Assembly: GCA_019636345.1 (NCBI GenBank) | Contig: JAHBXQ010000003.1 | Location: 310,001-374,000, forward strand | Length of the DNA stretch: 64,000 bases | Direction of reading: 5' to 3' | DNA from: Pirellulales bacterium | GTDB lineage: Bacteria > Planctomycetota > Planctomycetia > Pirellulales > Lacipirellulaceae | Part shown: positions 42,937-52,446 of the stretch, one piece after another | How the letters are laid out: each line of letters begins with the position of its first letter | Numbering within the stretch: position 1 is the stretch's first letter | Position numbers and translations under genes: made by a program | The notes under the pieces: model-generated | Database searches by the model: none | What the model was told of the DNA's origin: nothing | What the model saw: only the letters and a program-made list of their open reading frames with translations

Positions 42937-43009
42937 TCCCCTCGTCGTGCCGGGTCGTCGTGCCGGCGACGCTTGAAGCTGCGTCGCTGCACCGCGCTTC
43001 GCTCGCAGC

Positions 43010-43387
43010 TTAGCCCAGCACCGCCGCCAATCGCGCGCGCGTCGCCGGGTCGTGGAACTCCAGCTTGCCGAACCCCCGCAATGCGCCGATCGCTTCGGCC
43101 GCGGCTTGGTGCTCGGGGTAGTTCGTCACGAGCATGACCGGCACGTCGCGCGTCGCCGGGTTCGCCTTGAGGCGGCGGATGACGTCGATTCCGTCCGAGT
43201 AGTCGACGTCGAGCTTGCGGTTCACGAGCACCAGGGCGTAGGGTTCGCTCGCCAGCGCCGCGAGCGCATCGCTCGCCGCGTCCGCTTGGCGGACTTCGCA
43301 GTCGAACGCGGACGTGAGAAACCGCTTGATCGCGGCATAATCGGGACCGCAATTGCCGACGTCGAGAACAAGCTTGGGCATAATCAT
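43010..43387 (-). CDS. Degenerate response-regulator receiver domain protein
   Basis: 125 aa (start 43387, or 43381 for MPKLVLDV). The fold pattern is that of a stand-alone receiver: KLVLDVGNC (strand 1), ALVLVNRKL (strand 3), DGIDVIRRLK, VPVMLVTNYP and GFGKLEF with the conserved Lys. The phospho-acceptor Asp at the end of strand 3 is Asn (LVNRKLDVDYSDG) and the acidic pair after strand 1 is missing. It may act without phosphorylation. It is a single gene on the minus strand with no histidine kinase nearby. Confidence 0.75.
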   Translation of the reverse strand: MIMPKLVLDVGNCGPDYAAIKRFLTSAFDCEVRQADAASDALAALASEPYALVLVNRKLDVDYSDGIDVIRRLKANPATRDVPVMLVTNYPEHQAAAEAIGALRGFGKLEFHDPATRARLAAVLG

Positions 43388-43538
43388 TGTGCGAGGATCG
43401 CTGCAGTTAGCGAGACGATAGGAGATGGAATTGTCGCGGATCGTCGCGGTTGAGACAAACGGGGCGATCCCCCCTGCATGCTCAGGGACTCGCCGATGCC
43501 GTCTTCCTTCGTCGAAGAGCCCGCACCCAACCGGCCCG

Positions 43539-44894
43539 CTACGGCAGCGGGATGTCGCGCAATTCGAACTCGATCGGGACCGACACGATCGCCGCGGGGG
43601 TCTTGTAGATCCATTTGTACTGGGCGATGTCCCCCTCGATTTCGAACAGATAGGCGAATCCGATTTCGTCCTGCGTTTGCACGACCGTCTCGAAGCCGAC
43701 GTGCTCGATCTGTTCGCCGGCTTCGTTTTCCAGGTAGGTGATGTTGTCGAAAACCCATCCGCGGTGCGATTCGAGCCCCGTCTCGCGCCCCTCGATCCGC
43801 AGCCGCATGTGAACTTCCCACAATTCGCCGTTCTTGCGGACGCGGTCGAGGGTGACCGCGACTCCGGCCGATCTCTGTTCCGCTCGCTCGGCCGTAGCGA
43901 GGTCGGCGAACGTGAACGCAGCGATCTTGCCCGGGGTCAGGGCCGTGAGCCGCCCGGTGATCGTTGCGAGCATCGTCGCCTCCCGGGCCGGCAGGACCAG
44001 GGGGAGCGTGATCTCACTGGCGTAGTTGCCCGCGGTCAGCTCGACGTCGATGACTCGTTGCTTGGTTTGCAGCGGAATCGTCCGCCCGTCGTCGGCCACG
44101 GCCTTCACTCCGGCGGCGTCGAGCGATAACGCGATCGGCGACAGCCGTGGTTCCCAGGCCGTTTCGAGCACGACCAGCAGATTGCTCTCCTCGGGGACTC
44201 GCAGTCCCCGCTGGGCGTGGACTGACGTGGCCTCCAGCCGGAAGGGTCCCGCATAAGCGGCCCGGCCGCTGCGGCGCAGTTCGTGCTCGCCCCGCTCAAC
44301 GAGCCCCAGCCCCTGGTCGCCGGAGTAGGCGTACGGAGACAGATTGGCGTCGTCGAGCAACAGATCGATCGCGGACCAGAACTCGACGTCCTGCAGCGAC
44401 AGCGTCACGCGCACCGGGGCCGAGTCTTGGCCGAACTGATTTCGGTAGTCGACGAGCTGGTTGCCGGTCGCTTTGGCGATCGCGGCGAGAGCCTCATCAA
44501 GCGGCGCGTCGTGGAGCTCGAGCGTCAGCCGCGACGCGGCGACCGCGGCCTCGGCGGTCGAGCGTTCGATGGTCGAGCGAATCCGCTCCAGCCGCAGCTT
44601 GACCTCCGCCGGCATCGCGTCGACCGGCTCGGGGAGTCGGGCGAGGAACGCCGGCATGTCGGCCGCGGCGATCCCCGCAGCGACGACGGTTTGTTCCGCC
44701 GCGTCGCGCTCGGCGGCGTCGCTGGCGTTGAGCCGTGCGACCAGCGCTGCCAATTCGCCGTCGGCGAGCTCCGCGGCAAAGGCGCCGGCCCCTGACGCCG
44801 CGATCGCCAGGATCGTCGCGACGACCAGCAGCGGGCCGACCCCTGCGGAGCGTCGCCGCGTCGCGCGGAGGAGCGTCGTCCGCAGAGTCCTCAT
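43539..44894 (-). CDS. Secreted hypothetical protein
   Basis: 451 aa. The N-terminus has an Arg-rich start and a hydrophobic signal segment (VGPLLVVATILAIAASGAGAFAA, about 19-41). Residues 45-110 are helical. LTLELHDAPLDEALAAIAKATGNQL (about 124-148) is close to the secretin/TonB short N-terminal (STN) pattern. The rest is beta-rich without known motifs, ending AIVSVPIEFELRDIPLP. It is likely periplasmic. It is divergent from the DUF1570 protease and has a possible promoter at 44974-45002. Confidence 0.65.
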   Translation of the reverse strand: MRTLRTTLLRATRRRSAGVGPLLVVATILAIAASGAGAFAAELADGELAALVARLNASDAAERDAAEQTVVAAGIAAADMPAFLARLPEPVDAMPAEVKLRLERIRSTIERSTAEAAVAASRLTLELHDAPLDEALAAIAKATGNQLVDYRNQFGQDSAPVRVTLSLQDVEFWSAIDLLLDDANLSPYAYSGDQGLGLVERGEHELRRSGRAAYAGPFRLEATSVHAQRGLRVPEESNLLVVLETAWEPRLSPIALSLDAAGVKAVADDGRTIPLQTKQRVIDVELTAGNYASEITLPLVLPAREATMLATITGRLTALTPGKIAAFTFADLATAERAEQRSAGVAVTLDRVRKNGELWEVHMRLRIEGRETGLESHRGWVFDNITYLENEAGEQIEHVGFETVVQTQDEIGFAYLFEIEGDIAQYKWIYKTPAAIVSVPIEFELRDIPLP

Positions 44895-45221
44895 TGCGTG
44901 TTTCCCCCATTGGCCGGCGACATGTGGTCTGCCTGCTCAGATCTTCCCAGGATCCCCAAATCGCCTTGTGCCGATTGTACCGGCTCGCCGAGTCGCGGCG
45001 AAGCAGCCGCAGCCGAGGGGGGCGGTTCTGCACGCGATTTGAAGGAAGCCCGGGGTCGGGGGAAGCGAGCCCCAGGCAAAGCGACCGAGGGCTCCGCTGC
45101 ACTACGTTCCCGGCCGGTATGCGGAGGCGCGGTCGTCCGCAAGCTAGGCTTCAACCGGGGGAATCGCCCCGCCGTCGGGGAGTCGCCCCGCCGTTCTCGA
45201 TGGAAGAAGGTCCCCGATTGC
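44895..45221. other. 327-bp divergent intergenic region
   Basis: It separates the minus-strand secreted protein and the plus-strand DUF1570 protease. A minus-strand promoter candidate lies at 44974-45002; nothing clear is seen for the plus strand. The plus frame crossing the region is a GC-rich extension of the protease gene. Confidence 0.4.
44974..45002 (-). promoter_or_regulatory. Candidate promoter of the secreted hypothetical protein
   Basis: Read on the minus strand: TTCGCC (45002-44997), 17-bp spacer, TACAAT (44979-44974), 80 bases before the ATG at 44894. The -10 box is good and the -35 box weak. Confidence 0.4.
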
Positions 45222-46295
45222 ATGACGATTCTTGCGCGCATCGCCGCGACAGTCTTGGTCGTTGCGCCCGCGGTCTGCGCGGCTGCGGAGCCGCCGGCGT
45301 TCATGATGCGGGCCGTCGTCGCGGGACGGCTCGTCGAGGGGCAGCCGATCGCCTGGTCGACCGAGCGGGTCATGCTGCTGGGACGCGACGGCGCGCTGTA
45401 CGACTTCGCCGCTGCCGAGGCGAAGCAGGCGAAGCGGATTGCGGGCGCGTTCCAAGGCTATTCCAGTTCGCAAATGCAGGCGCTGTTGCGGGAGGAGTTC
45501 GGCGCCGGCTGGGAGGTGACGCCGACGGCTCATTTCGTCGTCGCTCATCCCCGGGGTCCATGGAGCGCCTGGGCCGAGCGGCTTGAATCGCTCTATCGAA
45601 ACTTCGTGCGTTACATGAGCGTCCGGCAAACGCAGCTCGCGGTCCCGGCGACGCCGCTTGCGGCGGTCGTGTTTCGCAACGAGCAAGAGTATTATCGTTA
45701 CGCCGCCGCGGGGGGGGCGAACTTGGCGCCAGGGACGCTCGGGCACTACGACCCGGCCAGCAACCGGATCTACTTGTTCGACGTCGGCGGCGGGGGCGCC
45801 GACTGGTCGCTCAACGCATCGACGATTATTCACGAGGCGGCCCACCAGTCGGCGTACAATACGGGGGTGCATTCCCGCTTTGCCGAGCAGTCGCGGTGGG
45901 TCGTCGAGGGGCTGGCGATGCTGTTTGAGGCGCCCGGGGTATGGAACCCGGGCCCCGTGACCGAACGGGCGACCCGGATCAACGGCGATCGGCTGAGGCA
46001 CTTCCGGCGCACGGCCAATTCGCGCCGCGAGGGGTGGATCGCGGGGCTGGTGGCGTCTGACGAGCGGTTCACCGCCGATCCGCTCACCGCGTATGCCGAG
46101 GCGTGGACGCTGACGTATTATCTCAGCGAGACGCGTCCGCAGCAGTACGGAGCGTATCTCGCCCAGGCGGCGCGGCGTCCGCTGCTGGGGAAATACCCGG
46201 CGACCGACCGGGCTCGCGACTTCGCCAAGCACTTTGGCGCCGACCTGCCCCTGCTGGCGGCCCAAGTTCAGCAGTTTGTCGACGAATTGCCTTGA
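45222..46295 (+). CDS. DUF1570-type secreted metalloprotease-like protein
   Basis: 357 aa from ATG 45222; the longer upstream frame is Arg/Gly-rich and lacks a signal sequence. The start MTILARIAATVLVVAPAVCA is a signal peptide. A zinc site IIHEAAHQSAYN (H-E-x-x-H, about residue 204) with a later WVVEGLAMLFE (Glu) fits the gluzincin layout of DUF1570 proteins, which are frequent in planctomycetes. VVFRNEQEYYRYA precedes it, as usual for the family. Substrate is unknown. Confidence 0.8.
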   Translation: MTILARIAATVLVVAPAVCAAAEPPAFMMRAVVAGRLVEGQPIAWSTERVMLLGRDGALYDFAAAEAKQAKRIAGAFQGYSSSQMQALLREEFGAGWEVTPTAHFVVAHPRGPWSAWAERLESLYRNFVRYMSVRQTQLAVPATPLAAVVFRNEQEYYRYAAAGGANLAPGTLGHYDPASNRIYLFDVGGGGADWSLNASTIIHEAAHQSAYNTGVHSRFAEQSRWVVEGLAMLFEAPGVWNPGPVTERATRINGDRLRHFRRTANSRREGWIAGLVASDERFTADPLTAYAEAWTLTYYLSETRPQQYGAYLAQAARRPLLGKYPATDRARDFAKHFGADLPLLAAQVQQFVDELP

Positions 46296-46464
46296 GCGGG
46301 CCTGTGCGTCCACAGACTCACGCGACGTTTCCCAGAGACATTGCCGCGGAGGATTACGGAGGGCGCATGAGGACGCCTGGGCTCGATCCCAGCCGCCCGT
46401 CCGCTGCGCCCCCATCGTTTCAGGACACGAGCGGCGCGCCCTCCGGGCGTGAATTGGCCCAAAC

Positions 46465-46493
46465 TTCTCGCGGTTCGCGACGAGGCGTATAAT
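46465..46493 (+). promoter_or_regulatory. Candidate promoter of the NfeD-family gene
   Basis: TTCTCG (46465-46470), 17-bp spacer, consensus TATAAT (46488-46493), 40 bases before ATG 46534. Confidence 0.5.
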
Positions 46494-46533
46494 CAGGACG
46501 ACACTGCGGGCGCTGCGAGGAGGCGCCCTTCCG

Positions 46534-48801
46534 ATGGATCAGTCACTTCGATCGCGAACGTTCTGGGCGCTGCTGGCATGGGGAGCGGCGTGGCTGCTCG
46601 TCGGCCCGACGCAGGCCCAGGAGCCCGCAGCCCCGGCCCCGGGCAAGCTGGCCGCCCTCGTGAAGGTCGACCTGCCGCTGGTCGAGGGGGCCGACCGCAC
46701 CCTCAAGCAGGCGCTGGTGCGCACGCGCGATCGGTTGCTCGTGGCGGCCCGTGCCGTCGGCGACGCCGAACGACCGATCGTTGTGCTGGAGTTTTCTCCC
46801 CAAGCAACCGGCGGACGCACCCCGTTCGAGACGGCCCTCTCCCTGGCCCGATTTCTGACCGGGCGCGACATGGCTGACGTGAAGACCGTCGCTTGGCTCC
46901 CGCGCTCGGTCCGGGGGCACGGCCTGCTGCCGGCGTTGGCGTGCGAGGAACTGCTCGCGGGGGCCGAGGCCGAGTTCGGCGAGGCAGGCGTCGACGAGCC
47001 CGACCCGCAGGGAGTGAGCGACGTCGTCATCCAAGCCTATCGCGAGGTCGCCGCCGCGCGGGGCATCGTTCCCGAGGCGGTGGCCGTCGCCATGGTCGAC
47101 CCGAGCGTCGAGCTCAAGCAGTTGGAGACCGAGGAAGGCGTGCGGTTCGTGACGGCCGACGCCCTGGAGCAGTATCGCCGCAACCGCGAGGTGCTCGCCG
47201 AGCAGACGGTCGCCGCGGCCGGGGCGCTCGCTCGCTTCACCGGAGCCGAGGGACGGCGGCTGGGGTTCGTAAAGTATCTGGCCGGCGACCGGGCGGCTGC
47301 CGCGCTGGCGCTGGCGGTCGCCGAGGATTCGCTCGTCGAGCGGAGCACGCTTGGCGAGGCGTGGCGTCCGGCGATCATCAACGTCACGGGCGAGCTTGAC
47401 GTGGCTCGCGCACGGCAGATCGGCACGCTGCTGGGCCATCACCTCGACGCGGGGGGGAACTGGGTCGCCCTGCGGATCGACAGCGCCGGGGGAGACCTGA
47501 CCGCTTGCCAGCAACTCGCCCAGACGCTCGCCGAACTCGACGGGCAAAGCGTGCGGACCGTCGCCTACGTCGCGGGGCAAGCGCGGGGCGGGGCGGCGCT
47601 GGTGGCGCTGGCCTGCGACGAACTGGTCGTGCACCCCGAGGCGAAGCTCGGCGCGGGACCCGTGCGCCCGGCCCCGGCGCCGCGCGACAACCGACCGCTG
47701 GCTCCGCCGCAGTTGCCCGGCATGCAACCGCCGGTCGAACGACATCCCGACGCACAGCTCGACGCCGTGCTGGCCGACCTGCGTCGTTCGCTCGCTCCGC
47801 AGACTGGGCGCAGTTGGTCGCTGTTGGCCGCGATGATCGATCCCCGGGTCGAGCTGTTCGAGTACCGCCGCAAGACGACCGGCGAAATGCAACTGATGAG
47901 CCCCGAGGCGGTCGCCCAGCTCGCCGACGCCGACCAGTGGAATCGGGGCCCGGCGGTGCAGGGCGGAGGGGAAGAACTGCTGCTCACGGGGACGCGCGCC
48001 GCCCAACTGGGGGTCGCCAACCACACGGTCGACGACTTCGACCAATTCCGGCGGTTGTACGCCCTGGAGGGGGAGCCCCCGGTGCTCGCCCCGAACTGGG
48101 CGCTGGAATTGGTCGAGGCCCTTGCTTCGCCCGGGTTCTCGATGCTGCTGCTGTTGATCGGACTGGCGGCCTTGTTCGTCGAGATCAAAACCGCCGGACT
48201 GGGGGTCGGCGGGGTCGTCGCGACGGTTTGCTTCGTCCTGTTCTTCTGGGCCAAGTACCTCGATCAGACCGCCGGCGTCTTGGAGATCGTGCTGTTTCTC
48301 ACCGGCGTCGTGCTGGTGCTGTTGGAGGTGTTCGTCGTCCCGGGTTTCGGCATCTTCGGTTTGGCGGGAGGGTTGTTGGTGTTGTTCTCGCTCGTGCTGG
48401 CGAGTCAGACCTTCGTCCTCCCCAAGTCCGAGGCCGACCTGCGCGAACTGCGTCGTTCGCTCAGCACCGTGGCCGGGGCCGTACTGGGGTTGATGGTCGT
48501 CGTCGCCGCGGGGAGGAAATATTTGCCCCATGCGCCGGTGTTCAACCGGATGATCCTCTCCCCGCCCCCGCCCGAAGAGCGGATCATCCGTTCGAGCCGC
48601 GAAGCGGTCGTCGACTATCGCCGGCTGGTCGGCCGCACAGGCCGGGCGACGACGAACCTGTGGCCGTCGGGCAAGGCCCGGATCGACGGCGAATTGGTCG
48701 ACGTGATCGCCGAAGGGGATCCGATCGACCGCGACGCGGAGATCGTCGTCGTCGCCGCGACGGGGAACCGGGTCGTCGTCCGCGCGGCGGAAACGGCGTA
48801 G
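46534..48801 (+). CDS. NfeD/ClpP-class membrane protein with two degenerate protease-like domains
   Basis: 755 aa with a signal peptide (residues 1-29). Two ClpP/crotonase-like domains follow: residues 80-215 (TVAWLPRSVRGHGLLPALAC) and about 285-400 (TVAYVAGQARGGAALVALAC). In active NfeD proteases the nucleophile Ser lies in the A-x-S-A-G-A segment; here this is G-H-G and G-G-A, so both domains appear to lack it. Four membrane segments (about 535-650) and a C-terminal OB-fold NfeD domain (RTGRATTNLWPSGKARIDG) complete it. It probably acts in membrane quality control or as a scaffold, perhaps without proteolysis. Confidence 0.82.
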   Translation: MDQSLRSRTFWALLAWGAAWLLVGPTQAQEPAAPAPGKLAALVKVDLPLVEGADRTLKQALVRTRDRLLVAARAVGDAERPIVVLEFSPQATGGRTPFETALSLARFLTGRDMADVKTVAWLPRSVRGHGLLPALACEELLAGAEAEFGEAGVDEPDPQGVSDVVIQAYREVAAARGIVPEAVAVAMVDPSVELKQLETEEGVRFVTADALEQYRRNREVLAEQTVAAAGALARFTGAEGRRLGFVKYLAGDRAAAALALAVAEDSLVERSTLGEAWRPAIINVTGELDVARARQIGTLLGHHLDAGGNWVALRIDSAGGDLTACQQLAQTLAELDGQSVRTVAYVAGQARGGAALVALACDELVVHPEAKLGAGPVRPAPAPRDNRPLAPPQLPGMQPPVERHPDAQLDAVLADLRRSLAPQTGRSWSLLAAMIDPRVELFEYRRKTTGEMQLMSPEAVAQLADADQWNRGPAVQGGGEELLLTGTRAAQLGVANHTVDDFDQFRRLYALEGEPPVLAPNWALELVEALASPGFSMLLLLIGLAALFVEIKTAGLGVGGVVATVCFVLFFWAKYLDQTAGVLEIVLFLTGVVLVLLEVFVVPGFGIFGLAGGLLVLFSLVLASQTFVLPKSEADLRELRRSLSTVAGAVLGLMVVVAAGRKYLPHAPVFNRMILSPPPPEERIIRSSREAVVDYRRLVGRTGRATTNLWPSGKARIDGELVDVIAEGDPIDRDAEIVVVAATGNRVVVRAAETA

Positions 48802-48977
48802 ACAGCCTCGCCGTCAATATCCCCTCTTCTTCAACGCTTCTCAGCCGGCGTCGCGGTTCTCGTGCTCGATCGCCGGAACGTGTCTACGGGGCGATTTCCG
48901 TCCGCGAGCATTTCCGCCGCCCCTCGATTATGATGGGGCGGTTCTGGCGGTTCGTTCTCTTCGCAGGTTTGCCGAAT

Positions 48978-51900
48978 ATGAAGCGCATCTCGTTTTCGAC
49001 GACTGTGGCATGCGTCGCAGCACTCTTGTCATTGTCACTTGCGACGACCGGACTTTCTTGGCTTGCTCCCCGCGCTGCGGCGGTCGAAACGGTCTGGGTC
49101 GGCGGCGCGACGGGCAACTGGTTCGACGCGGCGAACTGGTCGACCGGCGTCGTGCCGAATTTGCCTAACTCGGAAGAAACGAATGTCCGCATCGACGGTC
49201 GTCCGGAGGCGGGTTCAACTGTTTCGGTCAATGGCAATGTGAACATCGATCATTTAACTATTGATTACGGGGACACTCTCGAAGCAGGTTCCGGGGGGTT
49301 ATTCGGTGCGAAGACGACCACGATGGCGGGGAAGTTGTTGCTTTCCGGAACTGGATCGTTGTATCTCATCCCAAACGGCTTGTTGAACGTCGATTCGACC
49401 GGCGAAGTCGTGTTAGGGGCGGGGAGCCCTCGGATTCTTGCTCAATCCGGAGGAAGCTTGTGGAATCGCGGAATCGTTCGCGGCGGGGGTACGATTCAAG
49501 CCCCGTTGATCCTCGTCAATGAGGGGACTGTTCAAGCGGACTTGCCGGGACAAGCCTTGCAGTTCCTGCTGCTGAACGGGTTTCCCCCGCTTCACTTCAA
49601 CAGCGGGCTGATCGTTGCGACGAACGGAGCGAGACTTGAGATCACTGGCGGCGTCAACAATGCGTTTGGTCTGCAGCAAGGAATCGTCGAAGCGAGAGGG
49701 GACTCGACGATTTCGTTCACCGGGACCGGGAGCAACAACAGCACCGTCATTGGCGGACGTCTCGTCACGACTGTCGAGGGGGGAACGTCGGAAGGACTGG
49801 TGGCCCTTAACAAGATTCGACTGGAGAACGTACACAGCGAGGCCCGCGTCGAGATGGACGCCGGATCGATCCTGGGGACGTTCGTCAATGACAACTTATT
49901 GACGCTGACAGGTTCGACAGTCATGGGTCCCGGAACCGTTTTTTCAGGCCAAGGGCGTTTGATGCTGAACGACGGCTCGCTCGTCGGGTCCGGTTCGTCG
50001 TCTCAATCGGTGAGTTCGCTGGTGAATTCGGAGGGGCATGCGATCGTCGGCGTCGGCTCCGTCGGCTCGTCATACCTCCGTTTGACGAACAGGGGGCTCA
50101 TCGAAGCGGGGCCTTCAGCTTCGCCAGGAACGTCCAAGATCTTGGGAATCATGGCTCAGTACGGGCAGTCTTATTATGGCGGCCCCTTTGTCAATTCAGG
50201 AACGCTGCGTGCGACGGAGGGATTCACTCTGATGGTGCAGACCCAGAGTTCCCCGGCGGCGACGATCCTGAATAGCGAGGGAAATCGCCACGGTTTGATC
50301 GAGGCCGGCCTGGGCGGAATCGTCGATTTTACTGGAAACAGCGTCGAGGGGGGGACGCTCAGGACCGCAGTTCCCGGGCCGGATGACCCTCCCGAAGCCG
50401 TTGCCGGATTGATCCTAAGACTGAACTCGATCACCGACGTCCGTTTGGAAGGCTTGCTTGATTTTACGAAGAACATTCAGACAAATCCAAGCATCAACGT
50501 TGCCGGGGTCATTGATAATCAAGGTGAACTAAGGTCGAGCTACTTCTGGTTACAGCAATCGACGACGCTGACTGGCGGCGGAATTGTACGCATTGGCGAT
50601 GTTATCGGGGGCAGTGTCGGGGTAGCCGTGAACACGTATGCGCGAACATTCGTCAATCAAGACAATACGTTGGCCATCCGTGGTACGCTGAACGGCAGCA
50701 AGTTGGATATCGTCAACCGGGGCGTTATCCAGGTCGACGGCTCGGGCAAGTCGCTCACGATCCAAGCCAACACCCTCACGACGAACCCGGCGGCGGCGCT
50801 GGTCAATTCGGGCGTCATTCAAGCGATCGACGGGGCGACGCTGCAATTGGATTCCGTAACGAATTTCGAGGGAAGCGAAAAAGGGACGATTCATGCCGGC
50901 GATGCATCAACCGTGCGGGTCCAGAATGTCTTGGGCGGAAGACTGACCTCTTCCGAGACTGGTGTCATTCAAATCGCTCAAAACGGCTCGTTGCAGAACG
51001 TTCGTATCGAGGGCGAAGTCGAATTGATCAGCGGTATTGGAAAGCTGGCCGGAGCCATCGATAATCACGGGTTGTATGCGATTCGAAATCCGTCCGGCGC
51101 TCAATTTGGGCCGTTCCTCGACATCACGGCCCCGTGGACTCGCCTTGACGGGCCGGGCGAATTGGCATTCACCTCATTCGCTACCTCGATCTTGATTTCG
51201 GGTGCGCCGACTCCTGCCGTTCTGATCAATGGTCCGCAGCACACGATTCGCGGATGGGGAAGTATCTTGGTCTCAGGATTCCTGGAGAACGAAGGAACGA
51301 TTGCAGCCGCTCCGACTTCTCCGCTGCAAATTGTAGTGAAGCGAGCGGGTCGGTTTATCAATAACGGAACGCTCTCGGCGGTGGGCGCCGGCGCGTCTAT
51401 CGAAATCGTGACGGAATCCTCGCGGTTCGTGAACAACGGAATTCTCGAAGTAGGGCGAATCTTCAGCGTCGCTCAGGACTCCTGGCAATCGTTGGAGGTC
51501 GTCAACGCCCCCGGGGGCGTCGTCCACTTCGGAACGGGCGTCGGTTCGCTCCGGCTTTCTTCCGACGGCCCGGCGGGGACCGAGGTGACCTTCTTCAACT
51601 CTGAAGGGGCGTTGGTCGTCGGCGGAGGATCGATCACGCTGCACGACGCCAGCGGCGAGGATCACGTCACGACGTTCCGCAACGCCGGCGTGATCCGGAC
51701 CGAGCCCGCCTCGCCGCTTGCACAAGCTGCGGGGATCAGCGTGCTCGGCGGTTTCGAACAGCTTGCCACGGGCCGGCTCGAACTTGGGCTGAAGTACGCC
51801 GAGACGGGGGGGTACGATCGGCTTGTCGTCAACGACGGCGACGCGGTGTTGGGCGGCGCGCTGGCGATTTCGCTCCGCAACGGATTCGTCCCGGCGATCG

Positions 51901-52373
51901 GCGATCAATTTGAGGTTCTGTTGGCCGACGACGGCGCGGTCGTCGGCGCTTTCGCCGCGCTGGAGGTCCCGTCGCTGGGCCCGGGGCGCAAGTGGACGCT
52001 CGATTACTTGCCGCACAGCGTCGTGTTGGGGGTCGCCGCGCTCGAGGCCGACTTCGACGCGGACGGCCAAACCGCAAGCGCCGATCTGGCTGTTTGGCAG
52101 GGCGGCTTCGGGTCGACCGGGGCGATGCCCAGCGCAGGAGACGCCGACGGCGACGGGCTCGTCGACGGGGCCGATTTCCTCGCCTGGCAGCGGGAGTTCG
52201 GTCAGGGAGCCGCGACGATCGCCGCTCAGCGCCTCGTCCCCGAGCCGGCGAGCGTCGCACTGGTCGCAACTGAAGTCTTTGCTCTAGCCGGCGTCGGGAT
52301 TCGCCGCGGCCGCAATCGCGATGTCAAAATGCGCAATACTGGGGGGCCCCGCTCGGTCGATCCCGTACGATAA
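48978..52373 (+). CDS. Large secreted autotransporter-like repeat protein with dockerin-like and PEP-CTERM ends
   Basis: 1131 aa from ATG 48978 (an upstream ATG at 48930 is possible). A signal peptide ending near residue 36 is followed by VWVGGATGNWFDAANWSTGV, a motif common at the start of such proteins. About 950 residues of beta-helix-like repeats follow (LVNEGTVQADLPGQ, IDNQGELRSS, FVNNGILEVG). DFDADGQTASADLAVWQGGF and DADGDGLVDGADFLAWQREF (about 1024-1080) are dockerin-like Ca loops. The end is VPEPASVALVATEVFALAGV with an Arg tail, a PEP-CTERM sorting signal. Base composition between 49250 and 51450 is clearly less GC-rich than in flanking genes. Confidence 0.8.
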   Translation: MKRISFSTTVACVAALLSLSLATTGLSWLAPRAAAVETVWVGGATGNWFDAANWSTGVVPNLPNSEETNVRIDGRPEAGSTVSVNGNVNIDHLTIDYGDTLEAGSGGLFGAKTTTMAGKLLLSGTGSLYLIPNGLLNVDSTGEVVLGAGSPRILAQSGGSLWNRGIVRGGGTIQAPLILVNEGTVQADLPGQALQFLLLNGFPPLHFNSGLIVATNGARLEITGGVNNAFGLQQGIVEARGDSTISFTGTGSNNSTVIGGRLVTTVEGGTSEGLVALNKIRLENVHSEARVEMDAGSILGTFVNDNLLTLTGSTVMGPGTVFSGQGRLMLNDGSLVGSGSSSQSVSSLVNSEGHAIVGVGSVGSSYLRLTNRGLIEAGPSASPGTSKILGIMAQYGQSYYGGPFVNSGTLRATEGFTLMVQTQSSPAATILNSEGNRHGLIEAGLGGIVDFTGNSVEGGTLRTAVPGPDDPPEAVAGLILRLNSITDVRLEGLLDFTKNIQTNPSINVAGVIDNQGELRSSYFWLQQSTTLTGGGIVRIGDVIGGSVGVAVNTYARTFVNQDNTLAIRGTLNGSKLDIVNRGVIQVDGSGKSLTIQANTLTTNPAAALVNSGVIQAIDGATLQLDSVTNFEGSEKGTIHAGDASTVRVQNVLGGRLTSSETGVIQIAQNGSLQNVRIEGEVELISGIGKLAGAIDNHGLYAIRNPSGAQFGPFLDITAPWTRLDGPGELAFTSFATSILISGAPTPAVLINGPQHTIRGWGSILVSGFLENEGTIAAAPTSPLQIVVKRAGRFINNGTLSAVGAGASIEIVTESSRFVNNGILEVGRIFSVAQDSWQSLEVVNAPGGVVHFGTGVGSLRLSSDGPAGTEVTFFNSEGALVVGGGSITLHDASGEDHVTTFRNAGVIRTEPASPLAQAAGISVLGGFEQLATGRLELGLKYAETGGYDRLVVNDGDAVLGGALAISLRNGFVPAIGDQFEVLLADDGAVVGAFAALEVPSLGPGRKWTLDYLPHSVVLGVAALEADFDADGQTASADLAVWQGGFGSTGAMPSAGDADGDGLVDGADFLAWQREFGQGAATIAAQRLVPEPASVALVATEVFALAGVGIRRGRNRDVKMRNTGGPRSVDPVR

Positions 52374-52446
52374 AATGCGTGGCGGGACGGCGCGCGTCGC
52401 CGTCGGTTCTCACTTCCCGCGATCGATCTTGTCGGGGCGCTGAACG

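Noticed and set aside
46543-48531. 662-aa minus-strand open frame antisense to the NfeD-family gene
   Set aside because: Gln/Arg/His-rich sequence typical of shadows; the plus-strand protein has clear domains and a promoter.
47505-48977. N-terminal extension of the large PEP-CTERM protein into the NfeD gene
   Set aside because: Arg/Gly-rich, antigenic to no family, overlaps the NfeD gene; a proper signal peptide starts at 48978.
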